From RGIG4079 sp045637505 (GTDB taxonomy: Bacteria > Bacteroidota > Bacteroidia > Bacteroidales > Muribaculaceae): 64,000 bases of DNA. Every line of letters starts with the position of its first letter. Within the stretch, counting starts at the first letter, position 1. The DNA is taken from the NCBI GenBank assembly GCA_045637505.1, contig JAZTZO010000007.1:1-64000 (forward strand), given 5' to 3'. The notes under the pieces were generated by a model, which was not told where the DNA came from, did no database searches, and saw only the letters and a program-made list of their open reading frames with translations. Below, one piece after another: positions 37,530 to 45,560 of this stretch. A program made the position numbers and the translations under genes.

Positions 37530-38348
37530 ATGGATATAGAAATAGAACCAAAAATAATTTCACCCGATGATGCTCAGTTATCATATAATGTGCAAGAGCC
37601 AAATGAACCTATGGTGCTGAGAACTGAAAACTTGGTAAAAAAATATCGTCAGCGCACTGTTGTTAATCATGTGTCAATAGATGTAAAGCAAGGAGAAATT
37701 GTAGGGTTGTTGGGTCCGAATGGAGCTGGTAAAACAACTACATTTTATATGACTGTGGGTCTTGTTACACCTAATGAAGGGGAAATATTTTTGAATGATT
37801 TAAATATCACAAATTTCCCAGTATATAAAAGAGCTCAAAATGGCATTGGGTATTTGGCACAAGAACCATCTGTATTTAGGAAAATGTCGGTTGAAGATAA
37901 TATTCGTTCGGTATTGGAAATGACCAACACAACGAAGGAGTATCAAAAGGAAAAACTTGAGAGCTTAATCTCTGAATTTAGTTTAGAGAAAGTGAGAAGA
38001 AATTTGGGCGATCAATTATCGGGCGGTGAGCGACGTCGAACTGAAATTGCACGATGTTTGGCGATAAGTCCTAAATTTATTATGTTGGATGAGCCATTTG
38101 CAGGAGTTGACCCTATTGCTGTGGAGGAGATTCAATCGGTTGTGTATAAGTTAAAAGAGAAAAATATAGGAATTCTCATAACTGACCATAATGCTCCTGA
38201 GACATTGAGTATTACTGATAGAGCCTACTTATTGTTTGAGGGAAAAATCTTATTTCAGGGAACATCAGAAGAGTTGGCGGAAAATCCTATTGTAAAAGAA
38301 AAATATCTTGGTAGGAATTTTGTTTTTCATAGAAAAAAATTTGATTAA
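37530..38348 (+). CDS. lptB: LPS export ABC transporter ATP-binding protein LptB
   Basis: 272 residues, including a ~28-residue N-terminal extension before the ABC core begins (VLRTENLVKKYRQRTVVNHV). Walker A is GPNGAGKTTTFYM, signature LSGGERRRTEIAR, Walker B FIMLDEPFAGVDP and H-loop TDHN; GIGYLAQEPSVFRKMSVEDN is the LptB-type Q-loop region. It drives LPS extraction with LptFG, which are not in this window. No consensus promoter was found in the 230-nt gap shared with mlaE. Confidence 0.94.
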   Translation: MDIEIEPKIISPDDAQLSYNVQEPNEPMVLRTENLVKKYRQRTVVNHVSIDVKQGEIVGLLGPNGAGKTTTFYMTVGLVTPNEGEIFLNDLNITNFPVYKRAQNGIGYLAQEPSVFRKMSVEDNIRSVLEMTNTTKEYQKEKLESLISEFSLEKVRRNLGDQLSGGERRRTEIARCLAISPKFIMLDEPFAGVDPIAVEEIQSVVYKLKEKNIGILITDHNAPETLSITDRAYLLFEGKILFQGTSEELAENPIVKEKYLGRNFVFHRKKFD

Positions 38349-38353
38349 AATAT

Positions 38354-38388
38354 AAAAGAAAACACCTTTGTCAAAGGTGTTTTCTTTT
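38354..38388. terminator. Bidirectional terminator between lptB and the CPBP protease gene
   Basis: A 16-bp perfect stem AAAAGAAAACACCTTT / AAAGGTGTTTTCTTTT with a 3-nt loop. Confidence 0.9.
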
Positions 38389-38389
38389 A

Positions 38390-39265
38390 TTATTTATTAT
38401 GTTGAAAATGTCGATATAATTGTAATATTATAATTGCTGTAGTAATTATACTCACTACAACAAGAATGCAACTTTCTGTGGATAAATCGGTTGCTATTTT
38501 ATTAATATCAAAATTTAAAGAGTTGCGTGAACATACCCAAGTGGAAATTACTACTAAAGAGTTATTAAGTGCATGTGCAAATATAGGTAGCCATATTGCC
38601 CCACTCCATAAAATTAGATAGCCAAAAAATGCTCCAATAAGAACGCGTGGGATGAAACCATAAAATTGGAAATGTAATGCGCTAAAAATAATAGCTGTTG
38701 TCCAAATTGCGGTGTGTACATTCATAGGACGAGTATGTAAAATATTTTGTAACGCACCTCTGAAAAATAATTCTTCACCTAATCCGGTAAGAATGCCAAT
38801 AATAAGAATTGACATGATAAGGTTGCTAATTGTTGGTTCCCCAAGTAGAATTTTAATTTGACTTCTATTAGACTCTTCCATGGCCTTAAGCGACTTTTCT
38901 ATCTCATTTAGAGCATCGGGGAATACGATAGATTCATTGCAATGTATAATAAAATTCATTGCTGGAATACTAAACAAGATTATAGCAGTTGTAAAGAAGA
39001 TGCTTTTTAATGTAGGAACTTTGCGCAGATGAAGAAAATCGGCAGGTAATCGAGTGATAAATAGAGCAGCTATTATAGCAGGAGTAATAAAAAAGAATAT
39101 ATTTTGAATAATAGTAGATATGCGAAGGGTTGCGGTGTTTTCTCCCCAAATTAATGTTATTAATAGTGCACTCCCACCACTGAGTAACAAGCCAATAATT
39201 GCAAGGCAAGTGAAAATTCCAATTCGAGAAACAAAATTTAAAATGAGTTTATTGTTATTTATCAT
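38390..39265 (-). CDS. CPBP-family intramembrane metalloprotease
   Basis: 291 residues with about seven to eight membrane helices. The CAAX-protease/bacteriocin-processing (Abi) motifs are GLGEELFFRGALQN (EExxxR type), HFQFYGFIPRVLIGAFFGYL, and a C-terminal HALNNS. These predict a metal-dependent membrane protease related to Rce1. The substrate is unknown. It follows trmN by 15 nt on the same strand. Confidence 0.9.
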   Translation of the reverse strand: MINNNKLILNFVSRIGIFTCLAIIGLLLSGGSALLITLIWGENTATLRISTIIQNIFFFITPAIIAALFITRLPADFLHLRKVPTLKSIFFTTAIILFSIPAMNFIIHCNESIVFPDALNEIEKSLKAMEESNRSQIKILLGEPTISNLIMSILIIGILTGLGEELFFRGALQNILHTRPMNVHTAIWTTAIIFSALHFQFYGFIPRVLIGAFFGYLILWSGAIWLPIFAHALNNSLVVISTWVCSRNSLNFDINKIATDLSTESCILVVVSIITTAIIILQLYRHFQHNK

Positions 39266-39280
39266 ATTTATTGTGCTTAA

Positions 39281-40009
39281 TTAAAAATTTAAGTAAAATT
39301 CATTAGTTAGATTTATATATTCTTGACTATAATTGTTTTTATCGTCACGAATTGTAATAGTAGAATAATCAGTTGAACATTTTATTTTGCTAAATTCCCA
39401 TAATATACGTGTTGTTTTGCCACCTTCTTTGGAATTAACATGTGTAAGACGAGATATATATAAATTCTCTAATGTGGCGTAAAAAATGATATCATTTTCT
39501 CTTTCTATAGGAGAAATGACTGAAATTTTACCATTTTCAGCAAGTAAATCTTTTGAAAGATTCAACAATTGGTTATAATCAAGTGAATGGCTGTGTCGAG
39601 CAAGTGCACGTGACGCATTGGGTGCTGTAGGACCATTGTTAAAAAAAGGTGGATTACTAATAATATGATCAAATTTATAAATCTCATTATTAGCTATAGC
39701 CCAATCAATGAAATTAGAATTAATTATTGTAATGCGATTTGCCCAAGGAGAATATTTAATGTTCTCTATGGACTGTTTTGCAGCATCATCATCAATTTCA
39801 ATGCCACATATATTTGCATTCGTGCGTTGAGCCATCATAAGAGAAATAAGACCGCTCCCCGACCCTATGTCAAGAATATTTTGTGTTTGATTGATATTTG
39901 CCCATGCACCAAGTAATACGCCATCTGTGCCAATTTTCATGGCGCATTTACTATCATTAATACCAAACTGTTTGAATTGGAATCGAAATTTATTGCCTAT
40001 ATCGTTCAT
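39281..40009 (-). CDS. tRNA1(Val) adenine-37 N6-methyltransferase (TrmN6/YfiC-like)
   Basis: A 242-residue SAM methyltransferase. The N-terminal FRFQFKQFGINDSKCAMKIG then TDGVLLGAW, the SAM-binding ILDIGSGSGLISLM, and the catalytic NPPF motif in HIISNPPFF are all diagnostic of N6-adenine methylases of the YfiC type. Length fits. The exact tRNA target is by homology only. Confidence 0.9.
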   Translation of the reverse strand: MNDIGNKFRFQFKQFGINDSKCAMKIGTDGVLLGAWANINQTQNILDIGSGSGLISLMMAQRTNANICGIEIDDDAAKQSIENIKYSPWANRITIINSNFIDWAIANNEIYKFDHIISNPPFFNNGPTAPNASRALARHSHSLDYNQLLNLSKDLLAENGKISVISPIERENDIIFYATLENLYISRLTHVNSKEGGKTTRILWEFSKIKCSTDYSTITIRDDKNNYSQEYINLTNEFYLNF

Positions 40010-40029
40010 TATAAAATAAAATGATGTTA

Positions 40030-40037
40030 CAAAGTTA
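40030..40037 (-). promoter_or_regulatory. -7 box for trmN-CPBP
   Basis: TAACTTTG on the minus strand, 20 nt before the methyltransferase start. Confidence 0.5.
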
Positions 40038-40077
40038 CGATAAAATATTAAACAATGTATTATGATGTGCGTATTTG

Positions 40078-40109
40078 CTTGTTTAATCGCATGTAATTCG
40101 TTATCTTTA
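40078..40109 (+). promoter_or_regulatory. Promoter for the engB-relA operon
   Basis: CTTG (40078-40081), a 20-nt spacer, then TATCTTTA (40102-40109), one mismatch from the -7 consensus; 17 nt before the engB ATG. Confidence 0.45.
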
Positions 40110-40126
40110 CAACAAATTTAATTTAT

Positions 40127-40729
40127 ATGGAAATAAAAAGTGCTAAATTTATAATTAGTAATACTGATATAAAAAAATGTCCTCAAGATAATCTTAATGA
40201 GTATGCGTTTATTGGTCGGTCTAATGTTGGAAAATCGTCTTTAATAAATATGCTAACAGGAAAGAAGTCTTTAGCGATGACATCGGCAACTCCTGGTAAG
40301 ACTATGTTGATAAATCACTTTTTGATAAATGATGCTTGGTATTTAGTTGACTTACCTGGTTATGGATATGCTCAACGAGGAAAAGATAGCCGTAATCAAT
40401 TAAAAAAGATAATAGAGAGCTATATATTAAATAGAGAATCAATGGTAAATTTATTTTTATTAATAGATTCTCGACATAAGCCACAAAAAATTGATAAAGA
40501 ATTTATGGAATGGCTAGGAGAAAATGGCGTTCCGTTTAGTATAGTATTTACTAAGCTTGATAAGATGTCATCGTCGGCAGCTAAAAGGGCAATAGAAATA
40601 TACTGCGAAGAGTTAAAAGAAGATTGGGAGGAATTGCCCCCTATTTTTAAGTCATCAAGTGTTGATGGTAGAGGTCGCGTTGACATTTTGAACTATATTG
40701 AACAGTTGAATTCAATGACTGTTAAGTAA
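40127..40729 (+). CDS. engB: Ribosome biogenesis GTPase EngB (YsxC/YihA)
   Basis: A 200-residue GTPase needed for 50S assembly. G1 is GRSNVGKSSLIN, G3 DLPGYGYAQRGK, G4 TKLDK, with the switch region SATPGKTMLINHF. Length is normal. First gene of a probable operon with the (p)ppGpp synthetase and a lipoprotein. Confidence 0.96.
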   Translation: MEIKSAKFIISNTDIKKCPQDNLNEYAFIGRSNVGKSSLINMLTGKKSLAMTSATPGKTMLINHFLINDAWYLVDLPGYGYAQRGKDSRNQLKKIIESYILNRESMVNLFLLIDSRHKPQKIDKEFMEWLGENGVPFSIVFTKLDKMSSSAAKRAIEIYCEELKEDWEELPPIFKSSSVDGRGRVDILNYIEQLNSMTVK

Positions 40730-40746
40730 AATTGGAAAATATTTTA

Positions 40747-42951
40747 ATGATGGATGCTAAATATTTTAATCAAGATGAAAAAGCAAGATTGCTAAATGCG
40801 GTGAGACAATTGATGAGATTGTCAAAAGGTGTATTGCAAAGTTGTGATTTTAAAATATTAAAGCAAACAATCAATTCGGCAATTGAAAATGGTCATTACC
40901 GAAAAAATAAGTATGGAATTAATCCTGTAGTTCATAATATTGAAACAGCATTAATGTTGTGCAATAAAATTAGTCCTGACAGGAACATGATTGTGGCTAT
41001 AATATTGCATAATATATGCCAAACTGAATATATAACTATAGCAGAACTTGAGAAACAATGGGGCGCTGATGTTGCAAAATTAGTGAGTGGATTGTTGAAA
41101 GTTTCAACGCTATATAGCCGACAAGCGGCAGTAGAAAGTGATAATTTTAGAAATCTATTACTTACGTTTGCTGAGGATATCCGTGTAATCATAATCATGA
41201 TTGTTGATCGCCTTGTATTGATGAGAGCTATTAACCATCACCCCAACGAAAAATATGTTCATGATGTGGCCTATGAAGCAAATTATTTATATGCCCCATT
41301 AGCTCATCGTCTGGGTTTATATGTGATTAAATCGGAGTTAGAAGATTTGTCTTTAAAATATACAAATAGAGAGAAATTTTCTGAAATAGCGAGGAAATTA
41401 AATGAAACAAAGGTTGAACGTGATGAGTATATATCATCATTCATTGGCCCGGTAAAGAAGAAGTTAGAAGAAGCTGGTTTAGTTTTTGAGATTAAAGGTC
41501 GTACAAAATCAATATATTCGATATGGAATAAGATGCGTAAGCAAAAGAATGATATTGATGGCATTTTTGACCTATTTGCGATAAGAGTAATATTGGATTC
41601 CTCTTTGGAACGAGAAAAGGCTGATTGTTGGTTGGCTTATTCAATTATAGCTGATATGTATCAACCTAATACCAAGCGTATGAAAGATTGGTTGACAATA
41701 CCTAAAAGCAACGGCTATGAGTCGCTTCATACTACAGTTGTCGGTCCAGAGAATAAGTGGGTTGAGGTTCAGATTAGAACTAAACGAATGGACTTAGTTG
41801 CAGAGAAAGGTCTTGCTGCACATTGGAAATATAAGGGAGGTAGAAGTGAGAATAATCTTGATGCATGGATGAACAATGTGCGAGATATTCTTGAAGCTGC
41901 AGAAACTGGCCCAATGGAGTTGATGAAGAACTTTAAGATGGACGTTTATGCAAAGGAGGTATTTGTATTTACACCAAAAGGAGATTTGTATAAATTGCCG
42001 TTGGGTGCAACAGTAGTTGATTTTGCATTTCATATTCATTCACGATTAGGCTGTCAATGTATTGGAGCAAAAGTTAATGGAAAGGCTCAAAAGCTTAACT
42101 ATAAATTGAATAATGGTGATTCGGTTGAGATTCTTACCTCTTCAAGTCAAACGCCTAAACAAGATTGGCTGAATTTTGTAGTAACCTCTAAAGCGAGAAA
42201 TAAGATAAAGCAAACTATTCATGAAATGCAGAATAGTGCAGCAGAATTGGGGAAAGAATTGCTACAAAGAAGATTCAAAAATCGAAAAATTGAAATTGAA
42301 GAAGCGACATTGATGAAACTCATAAAAAAAATGGGTTTTAAAACAGTGACAGATTTTTATGATGAGATAGCCAAGGAGCAATTAGATGTAAATGATGTTA
42401 TTGCTCAATATGAAATTCTAGATCAAAAACTTAATGAGACAGTTATAGGCCCCCGTCCTGCAAATGAGTTTACGTTATTGCCTCAAGAAGAAGTTGATAG
42501 AGCTGATGATGTCTTAATTATTGGTGAGGATATTAAAGGGATAAATTATAGATTAGCAAAATGTTGTAATCCTATTTATGGAGATGGCGTTTTTGGATTT
42601 ATTTCGGCCGAGGGTGTAATCAAAATACATAAAAACGATTGCCCCAATGCTAACCATATAAGGAGTAAATATCCATATAGAATAATATCGACACGATGGT
42701 CGGGAAAAGTTGGAAGCCAATTTGGTGCAACTCTGCGTATAATTGGGTATGATGATATTGGTATTGTGACTAATATAACCTCAATTATTACTAAGGAGAA
42801 AAATGTTATATTAAAAAGTATTTCAATTGATTCCAATGATGGTTTATTTCAAGGATTTTTAGTTGTAGGTGTTTTAGATATACAAGCACTCAATGCATTA
42901 ATAAAGAAAATTAAAACAGTGAAAGGAGTAAAAGATGTTCAAAGAGGTTAA
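40747..42951 (+). CDS. RelA/SpoT-family (p)ppGpp synthetase with degenerate hydrolase domain
   Basis: 734 residues. Domain order is an N-terminal HD-type region, synthetase, TGS (VFVFTPKGDLYKLPLGATVV), a Cys-containing RIS/zinc region (LAKCCNPIYGDG) and a C-terminal ACT domain. The synthetase looks intact: FDLFAIRVIL, PKSNGYESLHTTVVG and VEVQIRT carry the expected Asp and Glu. The hydrolase HDxxED motif reads HNICQT (about residue 87), so the HD site is probably dead and the enzyme RelA-like. The frame opens with TTG at 40732, but the ATG at 40747, preceded by GGAAAAT, is preferred. Overlaps the next gene by 17 nt. Confidence 0.92.
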   Translation: MMDAKYFNQDEKARLLNAVRQLMRLSKGVLQSCDFKILKQTINSAIENGHYRKNKYGINPVVHNIETALMLCNKISPDRNMIVAIILHNICQTEYITIAELEKQWGADVAKLVSGLLKVSTLYSRQAAVESDNFRNLLLTFAEDIRVIIIMIVDRLVLMRAINHHPNEKYVHDVAYEANYLYAPLAHRLGLYVIKSELEDLSLKYTNREKFSEIARKLNETKVERDEYISSFIGPVKKKLEEAGLVFEIKGRTKSIYSIWNKMRKQKNDIDGIFDLFAIRVILDSSLEREKADCWLAYSIIADMYQPNTKRMKDWLTIPKSNGYESLHTTVVGPENKWVEVQIRTKRMDLVAEKGLAAHWKYKGGRSENNLDAWMNNVRDILEAAETGPMELMKNFKMDVYAKEVFVFTPKGDLYKLPLGATVVDFAFHIHSRLGCQCIGAKVNGKAQKLNYKLNNGDSVEILTSSSQTPKQDWLNFVVTSKARNKIKQTIHEMQNSAAELGKELLQRRFKNRKIEIEEATLMKLIKKMGFKTVTDFYDEIAKEQLDVNDVIAQYEILDQKLNETVIGPRPANEFTLLPQEEVDRADDVLIIGEDIKGINYRLAKCCNPIYGDGVFGFISAEGVIKIHKNDCPNANHIRSKYPYRIISTRWSGKVGSQFGATLRIIGYDDIGIVTNITSIITKEKNVILKSISIDSNDGLFQGFLVVGVLDIQALNALIKKIKTVKGVKDVQRG

Positions 42952-43366
42952 ATTCATATTTTTGTTTTTAATTGCAGTATTTATTGTAAGTTGTAATAAT
43001 TCAACAACTACAGAGTTAAAGCAAGATTCAATATCGGCCGAAGGATTATTAAAAAAAGCTCATGAAGCTTTTCTGAAATGTGACTATGATAAATCGACTA
43101 AATATATAGATTCAATTGATTCTGTTTATCCAAAACAAATTCAAGTGAGGAGAAAAGTGATGCCTTTGAGATCGCAGATTAAAGAGCGTGTCATAATAAA
43201 AGAGATACAAAAACAAGATAGTTTATTAGTTGAATGTGAGATAAATAAGGCGCCAATTGAGGAGATGTATAAAATTCAGTTATGTAAAGAAAAATTAGAA
43301 CGACAATTACAAGTAGCACGAAATCAAATAGCTCGTTTGCAAAATGATTCAATTTCAAACGAATAG
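42935..43366 (+). CDS. Small putative lipoprotein with coiled-coil tail
   Basis: 143 residues. Signal peptide and lipobox FIVSCNNS near residue 20. The remainder is helical: a TPR-like stretch (LLKKAHEAFLKCDYDKSTKY) and a charged coiled coil (CKEKLERQLQVARNQIARLQ). No family is recognised. Its start lies inside the 3' end of the (p)ppGpp synthetase gene, implying coupled translation. Confidence 0.75.
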   Translation: MFKEVKFIFLFLIAVFIVSCNNSTTTELKQDSISAEGLLKKAHEAFLKCDYDKSTKYIDSIDSVYPKQIQVRRKVMPLRSQIKERVIIKEIQKQDSLLVECEINKAPIEEMYKIQLCKEKLERQLQVARNQIARLQNDSISNE

Positions 43367-43425
43367 TTTTAAATAAGTTTGTAGTTGGTTTGATTCTATA
43401 CAAATACTAAATATTGATTAAATTA

Positions 43426-43433
43426 TAATTTTG
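43426..43433 (+). promoter_or_regulatory. -7 box for metF-holB
   Basis: TAATTTTG, 21 nt before the metF ATG; no matching -33. Confidence 0.4.
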
Positions 43434-43454
43434 TTGAGATTTTAAATTTAAATT

Positions 43455-44411
43455 ATGAAAATACTTCAGATAATTGAAAATAGAGATAGCGCAGGTTTTT
43501 CGTTTGAGGTATTACCCCCAATAAAAGGAAAAGGAATCAATCATTTGTTTAAAAATATTGATTCTTTGATGGAGTATAATCCGTTGTATATAAATATTAC
43601 AACACATCGTAGTGAACTTGCATATAAAAGCACACACGATGGATTATATCAAAAAGTAACTGAACGTTCTCGCCCCGGTACAGTTGCAGTAGCAGCTGCA
43701 ATTCAACATCGTTATGGTATCCCTGCAGTCCCACATATCATATGTAGCGGTTATTCTAAAATAGAAACAGAATATGCATTAATTGATTTGAATTTTTTAG
43801 GAATTACGAATTTGCTTGTTTTGCGAGGAGATAAAGCAAAGCATGAATCGAAATTTATCCCCAACGTAGATGGGCATGCTCATGCTTCTGAACTTCAACT
43901 GCAAATAAATGATTTCAATAAAGGTCTTTTTATTGATGGGACGCAAATGGATATTAATACTGGTGATTGTTTTAGTTATGGCGTAGCAGGTTATCCAGAA
44001 AAACATGAAGAGGCACCCAATATTGATATGGATATTAAATGGTTAAAAAATAAAGTTGATAATGGTGCAGAATATATTGTTACACAAATGTTTTTTGATA
44101 ATGAAAAATATTATTCTTTTGTTGAAAGATGTCGCAACGAAGGAATCAATGTACCAATTATACCTGGGATAAAACCTATTATAAATTTAAATCAATTAAC
44201 AGTTTTGCCTAAGGTCTTTAAGGTTGATTTACCGACAGATTTAGCTGAAGAATTATTGAAATGTAAAGATGACGTTGCAGCTAAAGCGGTTGGAGTAGAA
44301 TGGTGTGTGTCACAAGTTAAGGATTTAATAGCGCATGGTGTCCCTTCTATTCATTTTTATTCACATAATGCAACAAATAGTGTGAAAAATGTAGTGACAC
44401 AAGTATTTTAA
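43455..44411 (+). CDS. metF: Methylenetetrahydrofolate reductase MetF
   Basis: A 318-residue flavoprotein TIM barrel reducing 5,10-methylene-THF to 5-methyl-THF for methionine synthesis. The catalytic Glu is in SFEVLPP, the FAD/substrate loop is NLLVLRGDK, and TQMFFDNEKYYSFVERCR is the conserved substrate segment. Length is slightly above the bacterial norm. It lies 11 nt upstream of holB. Confidence 0.95.
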   Translation: MKILQIIENRDSAGFSFEVLPPIKGKGINHLFKNIDSLMEYNPLYINITTHRSELAYKSTHDGLYQKVTERSRPGTVAVAAAIQHRYGIPAVPHIICSGYSKIETEYALIDLNFLGITNLLVLRGDKAKHESKFIPNVDGHAHASELQLQINDFNKGLFIDGTQMDINTGDCFSYGVAGYPEKHEEAPNIDMDIKWLKNKVDNGAEYIVTQMFFDNEKYYSFVERCRNEGINVPIIPGIKPIINLNQLTVLPKVFKVDLPTDLAEELLKCKDDVAAKAVGVEWCVSQVKDLIAHGVPSIHFYSHNATNSVKNVVTQVF

Positions 44412-44422
44412 TTGTCAAAGTG

Positions 44423-45547
44423 ATGAAATTTAGTGATATTATATCTCATGAGTCTGCGAAGAACAGATTAAGAGGATTTGTAGATAGTGGTCGCATTCCT
44501 CACGCAATATTATTAGAGGGGCAACAAGGTATAGGAAAATTTGCTTTGGCTCGTGCCTTTGCTCAGTATGTTCATTGTGAGAATCGTATAAATGGGGATA
44601 GTTGTGGTTGTTGTCCATCATGCCTCCAACATCAATCATTTAATCACATTGATACCCATTTTGTTTTTCCTATAATAAAGAAAGGTAGTGGAAAATCTGC
44701 AATTTCGGATGATTATATTGAGGAATGGCGAGAGTTTTTGTCACAAAATCCCTATATGGATTTTGACAAGTGGTTGATATTATTAGACAATATCAATGCT
44801 CAACCACATATCTTTGTTGATGAAAGTATTGATTTAATAAGAAAATTAAATTATACAGCACATAAAGCAAAGTATAAAATCGTTTTGTTGTGGTTGCCTG
44901 AAAGGATGAAGCTTGAATGTGCAAATAAGTTGTTAAAACTAATAGAAGAGCCATTCAGTGATACGCTGTTTGTAATGGTAACAAATGATTCAAAACAGAT
45001 TTTACCTACAATATATTCTCGTACACAACGAGTTGAATTGATGCGTCTTGGCGATGATTCGATAGCGAATTATTTAGTGGAAAAATATGCTGCTGATCCA
45101 ACAACTGCATTATCAGTCGCTCACCTTGCCGAAGGCAATATAAATAAAGCAGAAAAAGAGTTTGCTATATCAAATGAAAAATCGCAATTTTTTGAGATGT
45201 TTGTTGAATTAATGCGATTAGCTTATCAGCGAAAAATTCATGATTTAAAACGATGGAGTAATGATGCGGCCTCGTTAGGACGTGAACCTGCAATACAATT
45301 CTTAAATTATTGTCAACGATTAATCAGAGAAAACTTCATATATAATTTGAATGTTAATGAGCTAAACTATATGAATAAAAGTGAGGCTCAATTTAGTATT
45401 AATTTTGCACGATTTATTACAGAACGCAATGTACAGAAATTAATTGATGTTTTAAATAAAGCTCAAATTGACATATCGGGTAATGCTAATTCAAAAATTG
45501 TATTTTTTGATTTAGCAATAAAAGTTATTTTGTTACTAAAGTCATAA
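44423..45547 (+). CDS. holB: DNA polymerase III delta-prime subunit-like clamp-loader protein
   Basis: 374 residues. The N-terminal clamp-loader AAA+ fold begins ILLEGQQGIGKFALARAFAQ, with a zinc-ribbon-like CENR...CGCCPSC cluster near residues 52-70 and the sensor region KLLKLIEEPFSDTLFVMVTN. The C-terminal collar domain is helical. A GTG at 44420 precedes the ATG at 44423, and the ATG is chosen. It follows metF closely and precedes the AddB-like nuclease by 13 nt. Confidence 0.88.
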   Translation: MKFSDIISHESAKNRLRGFVDSGRIPHAILLEGQQGIGKFALARAFAQYVHCENRINGDSCGCCPSCLQHQSFNHIDTHFVFPIIKKGSGKSAISDDYIEEWREFLSQNPYMDFDKWLILLDNINAQPHIFVDESIDLIRKLNYTAHKAKYKIVLLWLPERMKLECANKLLKLIEEPFSDTLFVMVTNDSKQILPTIYSRTQRVELMRLGDDSIANYLVEKYAADPTTALSVAHLAEGNINKAEKEFAISNEKSQFFEMFVELMRLAYQRKIHDLKRWSNDAASLGREPAIQFLNYCQRLIRENFIYNLNVNELNYMNKSEAQFSINFARFITERNVQKLIDVLNKAQIDISGNANSKIVFFDLAIKVILLLKS

Positions 45548-45560
45548 ATTTAAGTAATCT

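Noticed and set aside
40747..42951. Bifunctional Rel/SpoT synthetase-hydrolase
   Set aside because: The HDxxED hydrolase motif is degenerate (HNICQT), so the label RelA-like synthetase is preferred.
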